In this document: positions 46,186 to 55,211 of the stretch, piece after piece
Numbering within the stretch: position 1 is the stretch's first letter
How the letters are laid out: every line of letters starts with the position of its first letter
Source of the DNA: Betaproteobacteria bacterium
Lineage (GTDB): Bacteria; Pseudomonadota; Gammaproteobacteria; Burkholderiales; Casimicrobiaceae
Assembly (NCBI GenBank): GCA_016861105.1
Contig: BOKS01000007.1
Location: 1-64,000 of the forward strand
Length of the DNA: 64,000 nucleotides
Reading direction: 5' to 3'
Notes under the pieces: model-generated
Seen by the model: the letters and a program-made list of their open reading frames with translations, nothing else
What the model was told of the DNA's origin: nothing
The model's database searches: none
Position numbers and translations under genes: made by a program

Positions 46186-47043
46186 ATGACCGCGCCCCGC
46201 TACGTCCTCACGCTGTCCTGCGCCGACCGCCCCGGCATCGTCGGCGCGGTGGGGACCTTCCTCGCCGACCACGGCTGCAACATCGACGAGAGCAACCAGT
46301 ACGGCGACGTCGACACCGGGCGCTTCTTCATGCGCGTGGTGTTCGAGCCGGTGCGCGAGGGCGTGACGCTCGCCGGCGTGGAGTCCGCGTTCGTGCCGAT
46401 CGCCGCGCGCTTCGAGATGGCGTGGTCGCTGCACGACGCGCACGTGCGGCCGCGCGTGCTGATCATGGTCAGCCGGCTCGACCACTGCCTGAACGACCTG
46501 CTGTATCGCTACAAGGTCGGGGCGCTGCCGATGGACCCGGTGGCGATCGTCTCCAACCACCGCGACAGCTACCGCCTCGCCGCGTCGTACGACATCCCGT
46601 TCCACCACCTGCCGGTGACGCCCGCCACCAAGCCCGCGCAGGAGGCGAAGCTGTGGGCGCTGATCGAGGAGACCGGCGCGGAGCTGGTCGTCCTCGCGCG
46701 CTACATGCAGATCCTCTCGGACGGCCTCGCGGCGAAGCTGGCGGGCCGCGCGATCAACATCCACCACGGGCTGCTGCCGTCGTTCAAGGGCGCGCGGCCC
46801 TACCACCAGGCCTACGACCGCGGCGTCAAGCTGATCGGCGCCACCGCCCACTACGTGACCAGCGACCTCGACGAGGGGCCGATCATCGAGCAGGAGGTGG
46901 CGCGCGTCGACTACAACATGCGCGCCGACGACCTGGTGACGCTCGGGCGCGACGTCGAGTGCATCGCGCTGGCACGCGCCGTCCGCTTCCACCTGGAGCG
47001 GCGCGTGTTCCTCAACGGCCAGAAGACGGTCGTCTTCCGCTGA
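46186..47043 (+). CDS. purU: formyltetrahydrofolate deformylase
   Basis: 285 residues, usual length. Hydrolyses 10-formyl-THF to THF and formate, balancing one-carbon pools. N-terminal ACT domain: YVLTLSCADRPGIVGAVGTFLADHGCNIDESNQ. Catalytic formyltransferase fold: NHRDSYRLAASYDIPFHHLPVT, INIHHGLLPSFKGARPYHQAY with catalytic Asn-x-His, and HYVTSDLDEGPIIEQ with the catalytic Asp. ATG 46186 is the conserved start. Confidence 0.96.
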   Translation: MTAPRYVLTLSCADRPGIVGAVGTFLADHGCNIDESNQYGDVDTGRFFMRVVFEPVREGVTLAGVESAFVPIAARFEMAWSLHDAHVRPRVLIMVSRLDHCLNDLLYRYKVGALPMDPVAIVSNHRDSYRLAASYDIPFHHLPVTPATKPAQEAKLWALIEETGAELVVLARYMQILSDGLAAKLAGRAINIHHGLLPSFKGARPYHQAYDRGVKLIGATAHYVTSDLDEGPIIEQEVARVDYNMRADDLVTLGRDVECIALARAVRFHLERRVFLNGQKTVVFR

Positions 47044-47052
47044 GCTCCGGCG

Positions 47053-47838
47053 CTACGCGCGGGCCAGCCTGCGCGCCGGCCGGTCGACGTGCGGCTCGCT
47101 CACGTCGGCGAAGCGCAGCATGTCGACCACGCGCGCCGACGCGCCGTCCCAGAACCCGGTGGCCGCGGGGAAGCCGCGCGGGTTGCGGAACGTGCCGAAC
47201 AGCATGTCGATCAGCGGCAGGTCGCAGTAGTTGAACGCGTGTACCCCGCGCGCGTGGTGCAGCGCGTGGCTCTCCGGGCGCGCGACCAGGAAGCCGAGCC
47301 AGCGCGGCGTGCGGACGTTGGCGTGCGTGAAGATGCCGAGGAAGGTGAGCGCGAACAGCGTCGCCTTCGCCGCCTCCGGCGACAGCCCGACGCCCAGCAC
47401 CAGCGCGAGACTGGTGACGAGCGTCCAGCCGGCGACGTCGAGCGGCGAGAACCAGAACGCGCTGGCGACGTCGAGGCGCTCGGCGCTGTGGTGCATCTGG
47501 TGCAGGACGCGCCACATCGGCGTGAAACGGTGCAGCGCGCGGTGGTAGCCATAGGCGACCACCTCGTAGACCAGGAAGCCGATGGCCGCCGCCGCCCAGA
47601 CCGGCAGGTGCTCGAGGTCGACGGGCTGCCAGCGCGCGAAGTGCGCGTCCCAGAGGAGCGGCAGGTAGCTCGCGATCATCAGGTAGACGAGCAGCGCCGC
47701 GATGCCCTTCAGGCGCCATCCGCGCACGGCCGGCAGCGGCCGGGCGGGCGCGAGCGCCTCCCAGAGCATAAGCGCGGCGAACAGGCCCATCGTGACGAGC
47801 GCGGCGGGGTCGAGCAGGATGTCGAGGGGGGTTGGCAT
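47053..47838 (-). CDS. fatty acid hydroxylase / sterol desaturase family protein
   Basis: 261 residues, four hydrophobic segments. Di-iron histidine boxes are all visible: HRALH (HX3H), HQMHHS (HX2HH) and ESHALHHARG (HXXHH). Integral membrane oxygenase acting on lipids; the substrate in bacteria is usually unknown (carotenoid, fatty acid or sterol-like). AAGGA ribosome-binding site before ATG 47838. Divergent from the AraC-type regulator. Confidence 0.9.
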   Translation of the reverse strand: MPTPLDILLDPAALVTMGLFAALMLWEALAPARPLPAVRGWRLKGIAALLVYLMIASYLPLLWDAHFARWQPVDLEHLPVWAAAAIGFLVYEVVAYGYHRALHRFTPMWRVLHQMHHSAERLDVASAFWFSPLDVAGWTLVTSLALVLGVGLSPEAAKATLFALTFLGIFTHANVRTPRWLGFLVARPESHALHHARGVHAFNYCDLPLIDMLFGTFRNPRGFPAATGFWDGASARVVDMLRFADVSEPHVDRPARRLARA

Positions 47839-47937
47839 GGCGGGTCCTTTCGCGTGGACAATGTCAGGGTCCCGAAGGTACGAACGCCGGCGCCCGCCGC
47901 CCAGGGGCGGATCGGCAAGCAACCGGACGATTCGGCC

Positions 47938-48969
47938 ATGACGCCACGCCCGCCCGTCGACGTCGCGATCCTCGCGTTCCCCGAGGCGACCGCCTCCGTC
48001 GTCTGGGGCATCCACGACCTGCTGCTGGGGGCCGGCCGCGACTGGAGCCTGATCTTCGACGGCGTGCCGGGGCCGCAGCTCTTCGCGCCGCGCGTGGTGA
48101 CCGCGGGCGGCGAGCCGATGCGGGTCGCCAACGACGTGCTGCTCGCCCCCCACGGCACGCTTGCCGACGCCGCCAGCGCGGCGATCGTCGTCGTGCCCGA
48201 GATCTTCCTGCCGCCCGGCGCCATGGCGGACGGGCGCTTCCGCACCGAGTGCGCGTGGCTGCGCGAGCGCTACGCTTCGGGCGCCACGATCGCGACGGTG
48301 TGCTCGGGCGCGATGATGCTCGCCGAGGCCGGGCTGCTCGGCGGCCAGGACGCCACCACGCACTGGGCGTTCTGCGACGTCCTCGGACGCTATCCGGGCG
48401 TGCGCGTGCGCGCGCAGCGCGCGCTGGTGACGTCGGGCGAGGGGCAGCGGCTGGTGATGGCCGGCGGCGGAACGTCATGGCTCGACGTCGGGCTGTGGCT
48501 GATCGCGCGCTTCGCCTCGGTCGACGAAGCGATGCGCGTCGCGCGGCTCAACCTGATCGACTGGCACGCCTCGGGGCAGCAGCCGTTTGCGCGGCTGGCG
48601 CGCTCGCGGCAGGTCGACGACGCAGTGGTCGCGCGCTGCCAGGCGTGGATCGCCGAGCACTACCGGCAGCCGGCGCCCGTGGCCGCGATGGTGAAGCTCT
48701 CGGGCCTTCCCGAGCGCTCGTTCAAGCGGCGCTTCCAGCAGGCCACCGGCATGGCGCCGCTCGAGTACGTGCACACGCTGCGGCTGGAGGAAGCGAAGCA
48801 GATGCTCGAGGCGGGCGACGCGTCGGTGGAGAGCATCGCCGCGGAGGTGGGCTACGAGGATGCGGGCTTCTTCTCGCGCCTGTTCCGGCGCCACGTCGAC
48901 CTGACGCCGGCGCAGTACCGCCGCCGCTTCGGCGGCCTGCGGCGCGCGCTGCCCGCGCCGGCGGCCTGA
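47938..48969 (+). CDS. GlxA family transcriptional regulator (DJ-1/PfpI + AraC HTH)
   Basis: 343 residues. N-terminal class-I glutamine-amidotransferase-like domain: DVAILAFPEATASVVWGIHDLL, AIVVVPEIFLPPG, and the nucleophile-elbow-like TVCSGAMMLAEAGLLGG. C-terminal AraC domain with two HTHs: AAMVKLSGLPERSFKRRFQQATG and AAEVGYEDAGFFSRLFRRHVDLTPAQYRR. Divergent from the desaturase-like gene, a possible target. Effector unknown. Confidence 0.92.
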   Translation: MTPRPPVDVAILAFPEATASVVWGIHDLLLGAGRDWSLIFDGVPGPQLFAPRVVTAGGEPMRVANDVLLAPHGTLADAASAAIVVVPEIFLPPGAMADGRFRTECAWLRERYASGATIATVCSGAMMLAEAGLLGGQDATTHWAFCDVLGRYPGVRVRAQRALVTSGEGQRLVMAGGGTSWLDVGLWLIARFASVDEAMRVARLNLIDWHASGQQPFARLARSRQVDDAVVARCQAWIAEHYRQPAPVAAMVKLSGLPERSFKRRFQQATGMAPLEYVHTLRLEEAKQMLEAGDASVESIAAEVGYEDAGFFSRLFRRHVDLTPAQYRRRFGGLRRALPAPAA

Positions 48970-48976
48970 CGCGTCC

Positions 48977-49903
48977 TCAGCGCCCGCGCGTCGGGCCCGC
49001 GCGCATCAGCAGCGCCCAGCCCGCCTGCATCCGTGCGCCGAGCACGTTGACCGCGAGGCCCGCGAACACGAGCGCCACGCCCAGCGCCTGCAGCGGCGCC
49101 AGCGTCTCGCGGAGGAAGACTGCGCCGCTCGCCAGTCCCGCCACGGGGATCAGCAGTGCGAACGGCGAGACGAGCGGCGCGGGATAGCGGTGGAGCAGGC
49201 GGTTCCACACCGAGAACCCGAACAGCGTCGCGCCCCACGACAGGTAGAGGATCCAGCCCCAGCTCGACGGGCTCGCCCGGGCGAGGGCCTGGAACGGCGC
49301 CGTGCCGCCCTCGAGCGCGAACGACACGAGCACGAGGAAGGGCACGGGCACGACGCTCGACCACACCACCAGCGAGAACATGTCCGCGTTCGCCGATCGC
49401 TTGGCGATCAGGTTCCCTACGCCCCACGCGAACGCGCCGCCGATCAGCGCGACGAACCCGGCGAGCGGCACGGTCGCGCCGGCCTCCAGCTTGAACGCGG
49501 CCAGCAGGCCGATGCCGGCGAACGCGACCACGGCGCCGGCGACGTTCCAGCGGTGCAGCCGGTCGCCGGCGAACGCCACGGTGAGGGCGATGGTGAAGAA
49601 GACCTGCAGCTGCATCACCAGCGACGCGAGGCCGGCGGGCATGCCGAGGTGGAGCCCGAGGAACATGAGCCCGTACTGCAGCACGCCGATCGCAATTCCA
49701 TAGGCGACGACCGACCGCCACGGCATCGCCGGCCGCGCGACGAGGAACATCGCCGGCACCGCCGCGAAGAGGAAGCGCAGCGCCGCCAGCATGAACGGCG
49801 GGATCTCGGCGAGCACCCACTTGATCGGTACGAACGCGAAGCCCCAGAGGGTGACGATCACGAGGATCAGCGCGAGGTCGCGCGGGGCGATGCGGGCGTG
49901 CAT
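48977..49903 (-). CDS. EamA-family (DMT) transporter
   Basis: 308 residues with ten hydrophobic segments in two EamA repeats: LILVIVTLWGFAFVPIKW to FAGIGLLAAFKL, and PLAGFVALIGGAFAWGVGNLIAKR to FAGLAVNVLG. Metabolite exporter family (amino acids, nucleosides and others). Convergent with the GlxA-type gene (7-bp gap) and divergent from the inositol phosphatase gene. Confidence 0.92.
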   Translation of the reverse strand: MHARIAPRDLALILVIVTLWGFAFVPIKWVLAEIPPFMLAALRFLFAAVPAMFLVARPAMPWRSVVAYGIAIGVLQYGLMFLGLHLGMPAGLASLVMQLQVFFTIALTVAFAGDRLHRWNVAGAVVAFAGIGLLAAFKLEAGATVPLAGFVALIGGAFAWGVGNLIAKRSANADMFSLVVWSSVVPVPFLVLVSFALEGGTAPFQALARASPSSWGWILYLSWGATLFGFSVWNRLLHRYPAPLVSPFALLIPVAGLASGAVFLRETLAPLQALGVALVFAGLAVNVLGARMQAGWALLMRAGPTRGR

Positions 49904-49994
49904 GGAGGGAGCGCGGCGCGCGAGGTCGGCCGGCGCGAACGGAGGTGCGGTCGGGCGATGATACGCTTCGCCCGACGCAACTCCGCGACCCGCC

Positions 49995-50789
49995 GTGACG
50001 CTCGACGACCGCTACGCCTTCCTCCGCCGCCTGTCCGCCGACGCGGGTGCGCTCGCCCTCGGCTGGTTCCGCCGCCGCGGCGCGCTCGACGTCGAGGAGA
50101 AGGGACCGACCGACTACGTGAGCGAGGCCGACCGCGCGGTGGAGCGCGTGATCGCCGACGCGATCGCGCACGCGTTCCCGGGCGACGCCTTCCTCGGCGA
50201 GGAGACGGCGAACACGCTGGACGGCGTCCCCGAGCGGCTGTGGGTCGTCGATCCGATCGACGGCACGCACAACTTCCTGCGCGGCGTCCCGTACTGGAAC
50301 GTGTCGATCGCCTTCCTCGAGCGCGGCGAGCGCGCGCTCGGCGCGATCTGCGATCCGTGCGCGGGCGCGGTGTACCACGCGCAGCGCGGCACGGGCGCGT
50401 GGCGCACCGATGCCGCGGGCGAGACCCGGCTCGCGGCAAGCCGGCGCACGAGGCTGCCCGGCGGCATGGTGTGCGTCGGCCACCACGACCGCGCGCCCGA
50501 CGAGCGCTACATGACGCTGCGCCGCGCGCTGATGGAGCGCAACGTCGCGTTCCGCAACTTCGGGTGCGCGGCGTTGCAGCTCGCGCACGTCGCCGAGGGG
50601 CGCTACGACGCCTACGTCGAGATGGCGCTGTCGTCGTGGGACGCGATGGCCGGCCTGCTGCTGGTCGAGGAGGCGGGCGGCTTCGCCGCGCCGTTCCCGG
50701 GGAGCGCGAAGCTCACGGAGCGCGCGAAGGTCGTCGCGTGCGGGCGCGGCCTCTCCGCGGAGCTGATGGGGCTCGTGGACGCAGCGTGA
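49995..50789 (+). CDS. inositol monophosphatase family protein
   Basis: 264 residues from GTG 49995. Mg2+-dependent phosphatase fold: DYVSEADRAVERVI, metal-ligand GEET (FLGEETANT), WVVDPIDGTHNFLRGVPYWNVSIAF with the DPIDGT metal/substrate site, and SSWDAMAGLLLVEEAGG with the third Asp. The members include IMPase, histidinol-phosphatase HisN and CysQ; the sequence alone does not decide. Confidence 0.92.
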   Translation: MTLDDRYAFLRRLSADAGALALGWFRRRGALDVEEKGPTDYVSEADRAVERVIADAIAHAFPGDAFLGEETANTLDGVPERLWVVDPIDGTHNFLRGVPYWNVSIAFLERGERALGAICDPCAGAVYHAQRGTGAWRTDAAGETRLAASRRTRLPGGMVCVGHHDRAPDERYMTLRRALMERNVAFRNFGCAALQLAHVAEGRYDAYVEMALSSWDAMAGLLLVEEAGGFAAPFPGSAKLTERAKVVACGRGLSAELMGLVDAA

Positions 50790-50825
50790 GCTGCGGCGCG
50801 CCCCGCGCCCCGCGCCGCAGGTGCG

Positions 50826-51143
50826 TCACTCCGGACGCCCGGCCGCGCTCACCGCGTACCCGCCGGGTGGAGCGCGAACACCGTCGACGTCCAAGAAGTC
50901 GACGGAGGCCACGCTGGTCGGGTGGTCCGCGTCGGCCACGTCGATCGCCTGTGCGATGCGCTGCACGCCCCTGGTGCAGGGTGCGGCGTCGAACGGCACG
51001 AATGCCGCGACGACCGACTCGCAGCCGCCGTGCGCGCTCCGCGCACAGCGCGACGCCTTCGGCTGGACAGGCATCGCCACGATCACGCGATGGCCGGTGG
51101 TGCCGGTCGACCGCCTTGCCCGACGCTTCGCCCACGCGGGCAT
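50826..51143 (-). CDS. possible small protein, unrecognised
   Basis: 105 residues if started at ATG 51143: basic N-terminus, then GHRVIVAMPVQPKASRCARSAHGGCESVVAAFVPFDAAP and RIAQAIDVADADHPTSVASVDFLDVDGV. Composition looks protein-like with mixed secondary structure, unlike the opposite strand, but no family is recognised. It fills the gap between the IMPase gene and the lactonase gene; a relic is equally possible. Confidence 0.35.
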   Translation of the reverse strand: MPAWAKRRARRSTGTTGHRVIVAMPVQPKASRCARSAHGGCESVVAAFVPFDAAPCTRGVQRIAQAIDVADADHPTSVASVDFLDVDGVRAPPGGYAVSAAGRPE

Positions 51144-51187
51144 GGCGTCGAGCCACCCCGCGATGCGTCGACGTGCCTGACGTCGAT

Positions 51188-52105
51188 CTAGGCGTGCGAG
51201 AACAGGCGCAATCCGGCGGCGGGCATCGTGGCGGTGAGCAGCGTGCCGGTTTCCGACTCGGTGATGTACAGCGTCCGGCCGTCCGGCCCGCCGTAGGCGA
51301 CGTTGGTCGTGTGGTCGCCGGCGCACGACTGGATCCGCGCGACGGGCTCCCCGCGACGGCTGAACAGCCAGACGCAGCCGAGTCCGATGTGGGCGACGGC
51401 AAGGTTGCCGTCGCCGTCCACGGCGAGTCCGTCCGGTCCGCCGCCGCCGGACAGCTGGATGAAGTTGCCGACCTTCGCGACGGTCCCGTCGGGCATCAGC
51501 GGGACGCGCCACACGGCGTTCGCGCGCGTCGCGGCGACGAACAGCGTCTTCTCGTCGGGACTGAGCGCAATGCCGTTGGGGCTGGGGACGTTGTCGAGCA
51601 GCAGGTCGACGTGGCCGCCGTCGCGCACCCGGAACACGCGCCCGGTCGCATCGTGAAGGCCCGTCAGCCCCTGGTCGGTGAAGTACAGGTCCCCCGTGCT
51701 GGAGAACACGAGGTCGTTCACGGCCTTGAGACGCTCGAGCCGGACGCGCGTGACGAACGGCGTGATCCGCCCGGTGGCCGGATCGAGCACCAGGATGCCG
51801 TGGGCGTAGTCGGCGACGAAGATGCGGCCGTCGCGGTGGATCGCCAGCCCGTTGGGCTCGCCGTCGTACTCCGCGGCGACGCTGAACTCGCCCTGCGCGG
51901 TTACTCGGAAGATCCGGCCATGGGGAATGTCGACGCACCACAGCGTCCCGTCGCGGTCGAACGCCGGTCCTTCGAGAAGCGAATGCTCCGGAAGCACGCC
52001 GGGCTGGCCCCGGTGCCACGCGGTGTCGCGGCCCGCGCGGCGGAGGTGATCGGGCAGGCGCGCGAACGGCCGCGTCTCGATGACGGGAGGCGGAGCGAAA
52101 AGCAC
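51188..52105 (-). CDS. SMP-30/gluconolactonase family lactonase
   Basis: 305 residues. Six-bladed propeller with metal ligands: LLEGPAFDRDGTLWCVDIPHGRI (Glu), EPNGLAIHRDGRIFVADY, LKAVNDLVFSSTGDLYFTDQG (Asn), PSPNGIALSPDEKTLFVAATR (Asn) and GGPDGLAVDGDGNLAVAHIGLG (Asp). Hydrolyses aldonolactones. Start GTG 52105 is 2 bp before the TRAP DctM stop, so it is the last gene of the transporter operon; it probably opens a sugar-acid lactone feeding the kinase/dehydrogenase pathway encoded divergently. Confidence 0.92.
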   Translation of the reverse strand: MLFAPPPVIETRPFARLPDHLRRAGRDTAWHRGQPGVLPEHSLLEGPAFDRDGTLWCVDIPHGRIFRVTAQGEFSVAAEYDGEPNGLAIHRDGRIFVADYAHGILVLDPATGRITPFVTRVRLERLKAVNDLVFSSTGDLYFTDQGLTGLHDATGRVFRVRDGGHVDLLLDNVPSPNGIALSPDEKTLFVAATRANAVWRVPLMPDGTVAKVGNFIQLSGGGGPDGLAVDGDGNLAVAHIGLGCVWLFSRRGEPVARIQSCAGDHTTNVAYGGPDGRTLYITESETGTLLTATMPAAGLRLFSHA

Positions 52106-52107
52106 GG

Positions 52108-53415
52108 TCAGGAGGCCTTCATCAGGGCGGGCAGCCACAGCGCGATCTGCGGCAGCGCGTAGAGCAGGAATGCGAAGCCCGTGATCATGATCGTGTAGGG
52201 CAGCGAGGCCATGGCGACGTCGCCGAGCGAGCGGTCGCTGGCGATCGACTGGATCGCGAACAGGTTGAGGCCCATGGGCGGCGTGAGCGCGCCGAGCTCG
52301 ATGAACACCACGATGATCACGCCGACCCAGACGGGGTCGAAGCCGACGGCGAGGAACGACGGATACAGCAGCGGGACCGTCAGCAGCATGATCGAGAGGC
52401 CGTCGATGAACATGCCGACCACGAGGTAGATCAGGAGCAGCAGGCAGAAGAACACAAGCTTCGGAAGGCCGAGCGACGCTAGACCCTGCGCGAGCCCCTC
52501 GCCGATGCCGGACGTGACCACCGCGAAGTTGAGGATCTGCGCGTTGAGCGTGATGAACATGACGACGCCGCTGGTGATGGCGGCGTTGCGCAACGCCTCC
52601 ATCAGCCGCGCGCGCGTGAGCTCGCGGTACGCGAGCGCGAGCACGAGCGCGATCAGGCACCCGAGCGCCGCTGCCTCGGTGGGCGTGACGATGCCGAAGT
52701 ACATGCTGCCGATCACGGCGGCGATCAGCAGGACCACCGGCACGGCATCCGCGGCGCCGCGCACCATCTCGCGACCGCTCGGCCGGCTCTCGGGCGGCGG
52801 CGCGAGCCGCGGATCGCGCCAGACGCGAAGCGCCACGTATCCCATGAAGAGGGCGGCGAGCGCGAGGCCCGGCACCACGCCGGCCATGAACAGGTCGATC
52901 ACCGAGACCTGCGTCATGGACGCATAGACGATCATGGGAATGGACGGGGGGATGAGGATGCCGAGGCAGCCGCCGCCGGTCAGCGTTCCCAGCGTCAGCC
53001 GGTCCGCATAGCCACGCTTGCGCATCTCCGGGATCGCGACGGTGCCGACCGTCATGGCCGTGGCGACCGATGACCCGGCGATGGCCGAGAAGATGGCGCA
53101 GCCGACGATGTTCGTCTGCGCGAGCGCACCGGGGAGGCCGCGCAGCAGCAGCGCCACGCCGTTGTAGAACCGCGTCGAGATGCCGCTGCGCAGGATGATC
53201 TCGCCCATGAGCACGAACAGCGGGATCGAGACCAGCGTGAACGTGTTCGTCGTGTTCCAGACGATGTCGCCGAGCGACAGCCACAGCTGCGTGCCCGCGG
53301 CGAGCGTGATGCCGACGACGCCGACCAGCCCGATCGCGACGCCGATCCCCGCCCCGCCGAGCAGCAGCCCGGTGAGCAGGAACGCGTAGAGACCGAGCGC
53401 GACGGGCCAGGTCAT
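52108..53415 (-). CDS. TRAP transporter large permease DctM
   Basis: 435 residues, about twelve membrane segments. Signature stretches: SIPLFVLMGEIILRSGISTRFY, AGSSVATAMTVGTVAIPEMRKRGY, LTGGGCLGILIPPSIPMIVYA and IELGALTPPMGLNLF. Catalytic membrane subunit of a Na+-driven TRAP importer. ATG overlaps the DctQ stop (ATGA). Confidence 0.94.
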   Translation of the reverse strand: MTWPVALGLYAFLLTGLLLGGAGIGVAIGLVGVVGITLAAGTQLWLSLGDIVWNTTNTFTLVSIPLFVLMGEIILRSGISTRFYNGVALLLRGLPGALAQTNIVGCAIFSAIAGSSVATAMTVGTVAIPEMRKRGYADRLTLGTLTGGGCLGILIPPSIPMIVYASMTQVSVIDLFMAGVVPGLALAALFMGYVALRVWRDPRLAPPPESRPSGREMVRGAADAVPVVLLIAAVIGSMYFGIVTPTEAAALGCLIALVLALAYRELTRARLMEALRNAAITSGVVMFITLNAQILNFAVVTSGIGEGLAQGLASLGLPKLVFFCLLLLIYLVVGMFIDGLSIMLLTVPLLYPSFLAVGFDPVWVGVIIVVFIELGALTPPMGLNLFAIQSIASDRSLGDVAMASLPYTIMITGFAFLLYALPQIALWLPALMKAS

Positions 53416-53978
53416 TCGGGCGTGGCCTGTGCGACGGGCGGGCCGTCGCGCGACGGCAGCCGCCCGGCCGCCTGCAGGAACGAAGTGACGGCGGAGTGCA
53501 GGAACGCAACCGTCAGCAGCGCAAGTCCCACAGGCATGACAACCTGCGGAACCCACAGCAGCGTCTGGGACGGCTGGATCGAGCGCGAATCGAACGCGAG
53601 GCTCGTCCGGAACGTGGACCACGTGGCGTAGAGCAGCACGGCGACGAGGGCGGCGGCCAGCAGCGAGGTCAGGCCGTCGGCGGTGCGGCGCAGTGCCGGG
53701 GAGAGGCGCTGCCGCAACGCGTCGACGCGGAGGAAGCGGTCGGTGCGCTGCGCGTAGAAGAACCCCGCCATGGTCATCCACGTGAACAGATAGCCGCTGT
53801 ACTCGTCGGCGATCTGCGTGGAGCGGTGGAGCAGGGCCCGCGTGGCGATCTCCACCCCCATCAGCACGACCATGAGGAGCAGAAGGGCCGCCGAGGCGAC
53901 GATGAGCACGTCGCCGAGGCGGTCGAGGAGCGCGCCCACCCGCGTCCAGGCGGACGGGCGCGGGCCCGGACGCTCCAT
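53412..53978 (-). CDS. TRAP transporter small permease DctQ
   Basis: 188 residues, four hydrophobic segments: VLIVASAALLLLMVVLMGVEI, ADEYSGYLFTWMTMAGFFYAQRT, LLAAALVAVLLYATWSTF and VVMPVGLALLTVAFLHSAV. The EYSGYLFTWM.M.G pattern is the DctQ hallmark. ATG shares one base with the DctP stop (TGATG), giving tight coupling. Confidence 0.92.
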   Translation of the reverse strand: MERPGPRPSAWTRVGALLDRLGDVLIVASAALLLLMVVLMGVEIATRALLHRSTQIADEYSGYLFTWMTMAGFFYAQRTDRFLRVDALRQRLSPALRRTADGLTSLLAAALVAVLLYATWSTFRTSLAFDSRSIQPSQTLLWVPQVVMPVGLALLTVAFLHSAVTSFLQAAGRLPSRDGPPVAQATPE

Positions 53979-54988
53979 CAGCGGCAGGCTTCGAGCGCCG
54001 TGTTGAGCATCTTCTCGGCCATCGGACCGTTCTTGTCGGTCCACTCCTTCCACATCGGCCGCGTGATCGCGCGGAACTTCTCCATGTCGGCGGGCGACGG
54101 TTCCCGCAGCGTCATGCCCTTCTCGGTCAGCGTCTTGCGCGCGGCGCTGTCCGCGGCGATCAGCTCGGCGCGGTACCTCGGCGCCCACGCCTTCGCCTTG
54201 TCCAGCAGCAGCTGGCGCAGGTCCGCCGGCAGCTTGGAGAGCTCCTGCTCGTTGACCGCGAACACCTGGTGCGCAAGCGTGAGGTTGATCATGTACCCCA
54301 TCTTGGTGACCTCGTTGAACTTCCAGTCGAGGGCCGGCACGGCGGCGGTGAACGCGCCGTCGACCACGCCCCGCTGCAGCGCGGGAATGACCTCGGCGGG
54401 GGTGATCGTGACGCCCGAGCCGCCCAGCAGCTTCATCATGTCCGCCTGCTCGCGGTTCCACGAGCGCACCTTCAGGTTCTTGAGGCCGTCGATGCCGTCG
54501 ACGGGCTTCACCAGCCACAGCTGCTGCGGCGGCATCACCCACTGCATGATCGAGCGCGTCTTGAACTTGCGCTGGAGCGTTGCGTCGACGTCGGCGGCCA
54601 CGGCGGGGGCGGCCTTGTCGTAGAACTTGTCCATCGACGTGCAGGAGAACGGCATCGCGAACGCGTTGAGCTCGGGCACGTCGCCGGCCACGAAGCCCAG
54701 CGCGACGTCGCCCATCTGGACCTGGTTCGTGGCCACGGCGCGGAGCACGTCCGGCGCCTTGTAGGGAAGCTCGCCGGAGGCGTAGACGCGGATGTGGAGG
54801 CGCTGCTTGCTCGCCTTCAGCACGTCCTCGGCGAACGCCTTGTGCAACTCGGTCGGCTTGTCGTTCGCCGCAAAGTACGTATAGAACTTCCATTCGACTT
54901 CCGCGGCCAGCGCGGTACCGCCGGTCGCCACTGCGGCGGCTGCGACGCATGCCAGGGCCAGCGGTCGCACGATCGACTTCATGGACAT
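53978..54988 (-). CDS. TRAP transporter solute-binding protein DctP
   Basis: 336 residues. Signal peptide SIVRPLALACVAAAAVATGGTALAAE; mature part VEWKFYTYFAANDKPTELHKAFAEDVLK, IRVYASGELPYKAPDVLRAV, VRSWNREQADMMKLLGGSGVTITPAEVIPALQRGVVDGAF with the conserved Arg that clamps the carboxylate. So an organic acid ligand is expected, fitting an acid sugar. AGGAGGAC ribosome-binding site before ATG 54988. Divergent from the DeoR regulator. Confidence 0.94.
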   Translation of the reverse strand: MSMKSIVRPLALACVAAAAVATGGTALAAEVEWKFYTYFAANDKPTELHKAFAEDVLKASKQRLHIRVYASGELPYKAPDVLRAVATNQVQMGDVALGFVAGDVPELNAFAMPFSCTSMDKFYDKAAPAVAADVDATLQRKFKTRSIMQWVMPPQQLWLVKPVDGIDGLKNLKVRSWNREQADMMKLLGGSGVTITPAEVIPALQRGVVDGAFTAAVPALDWKFNEVTKMGYMINLTLAHQVFAVNEQELSKLPADLRQLLLDKAKAWAPRYRAELIAADSAARKTLTEKGMTLREPSPADMEKFRAITRPMWKEWTDKNGPMAEKMLNTALEACR

Positions 54989-55211
54989 GTCCTCCTGCTC
55001 GGTTGTCACGGGGCGGCGCGTGGCGCGCCACGGTGCGGACGGCTCGCCCGTGCCGGGAGGCCGAGACCGGAATCGCCGCGGGGTCGATCCTCGCATCCGC
55101 CTGTTCCAATGTCAATCAAGACGTGGAATAATTTGGCATCTTATGAAACGGCAAGAGCGGCTCGACAAGGGATCCGGCGCACCATCGCCGACGCGGAGGG
55201 GGCGTGTCGAA

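Noticed and set aside
50821-51180. 119-codon plus-strand frame after the IMPase gene
   Set aside because: Ser/Thr/Ala-rich shadow-type composition; the minus-strand reading looks more protein-like, though also weak.
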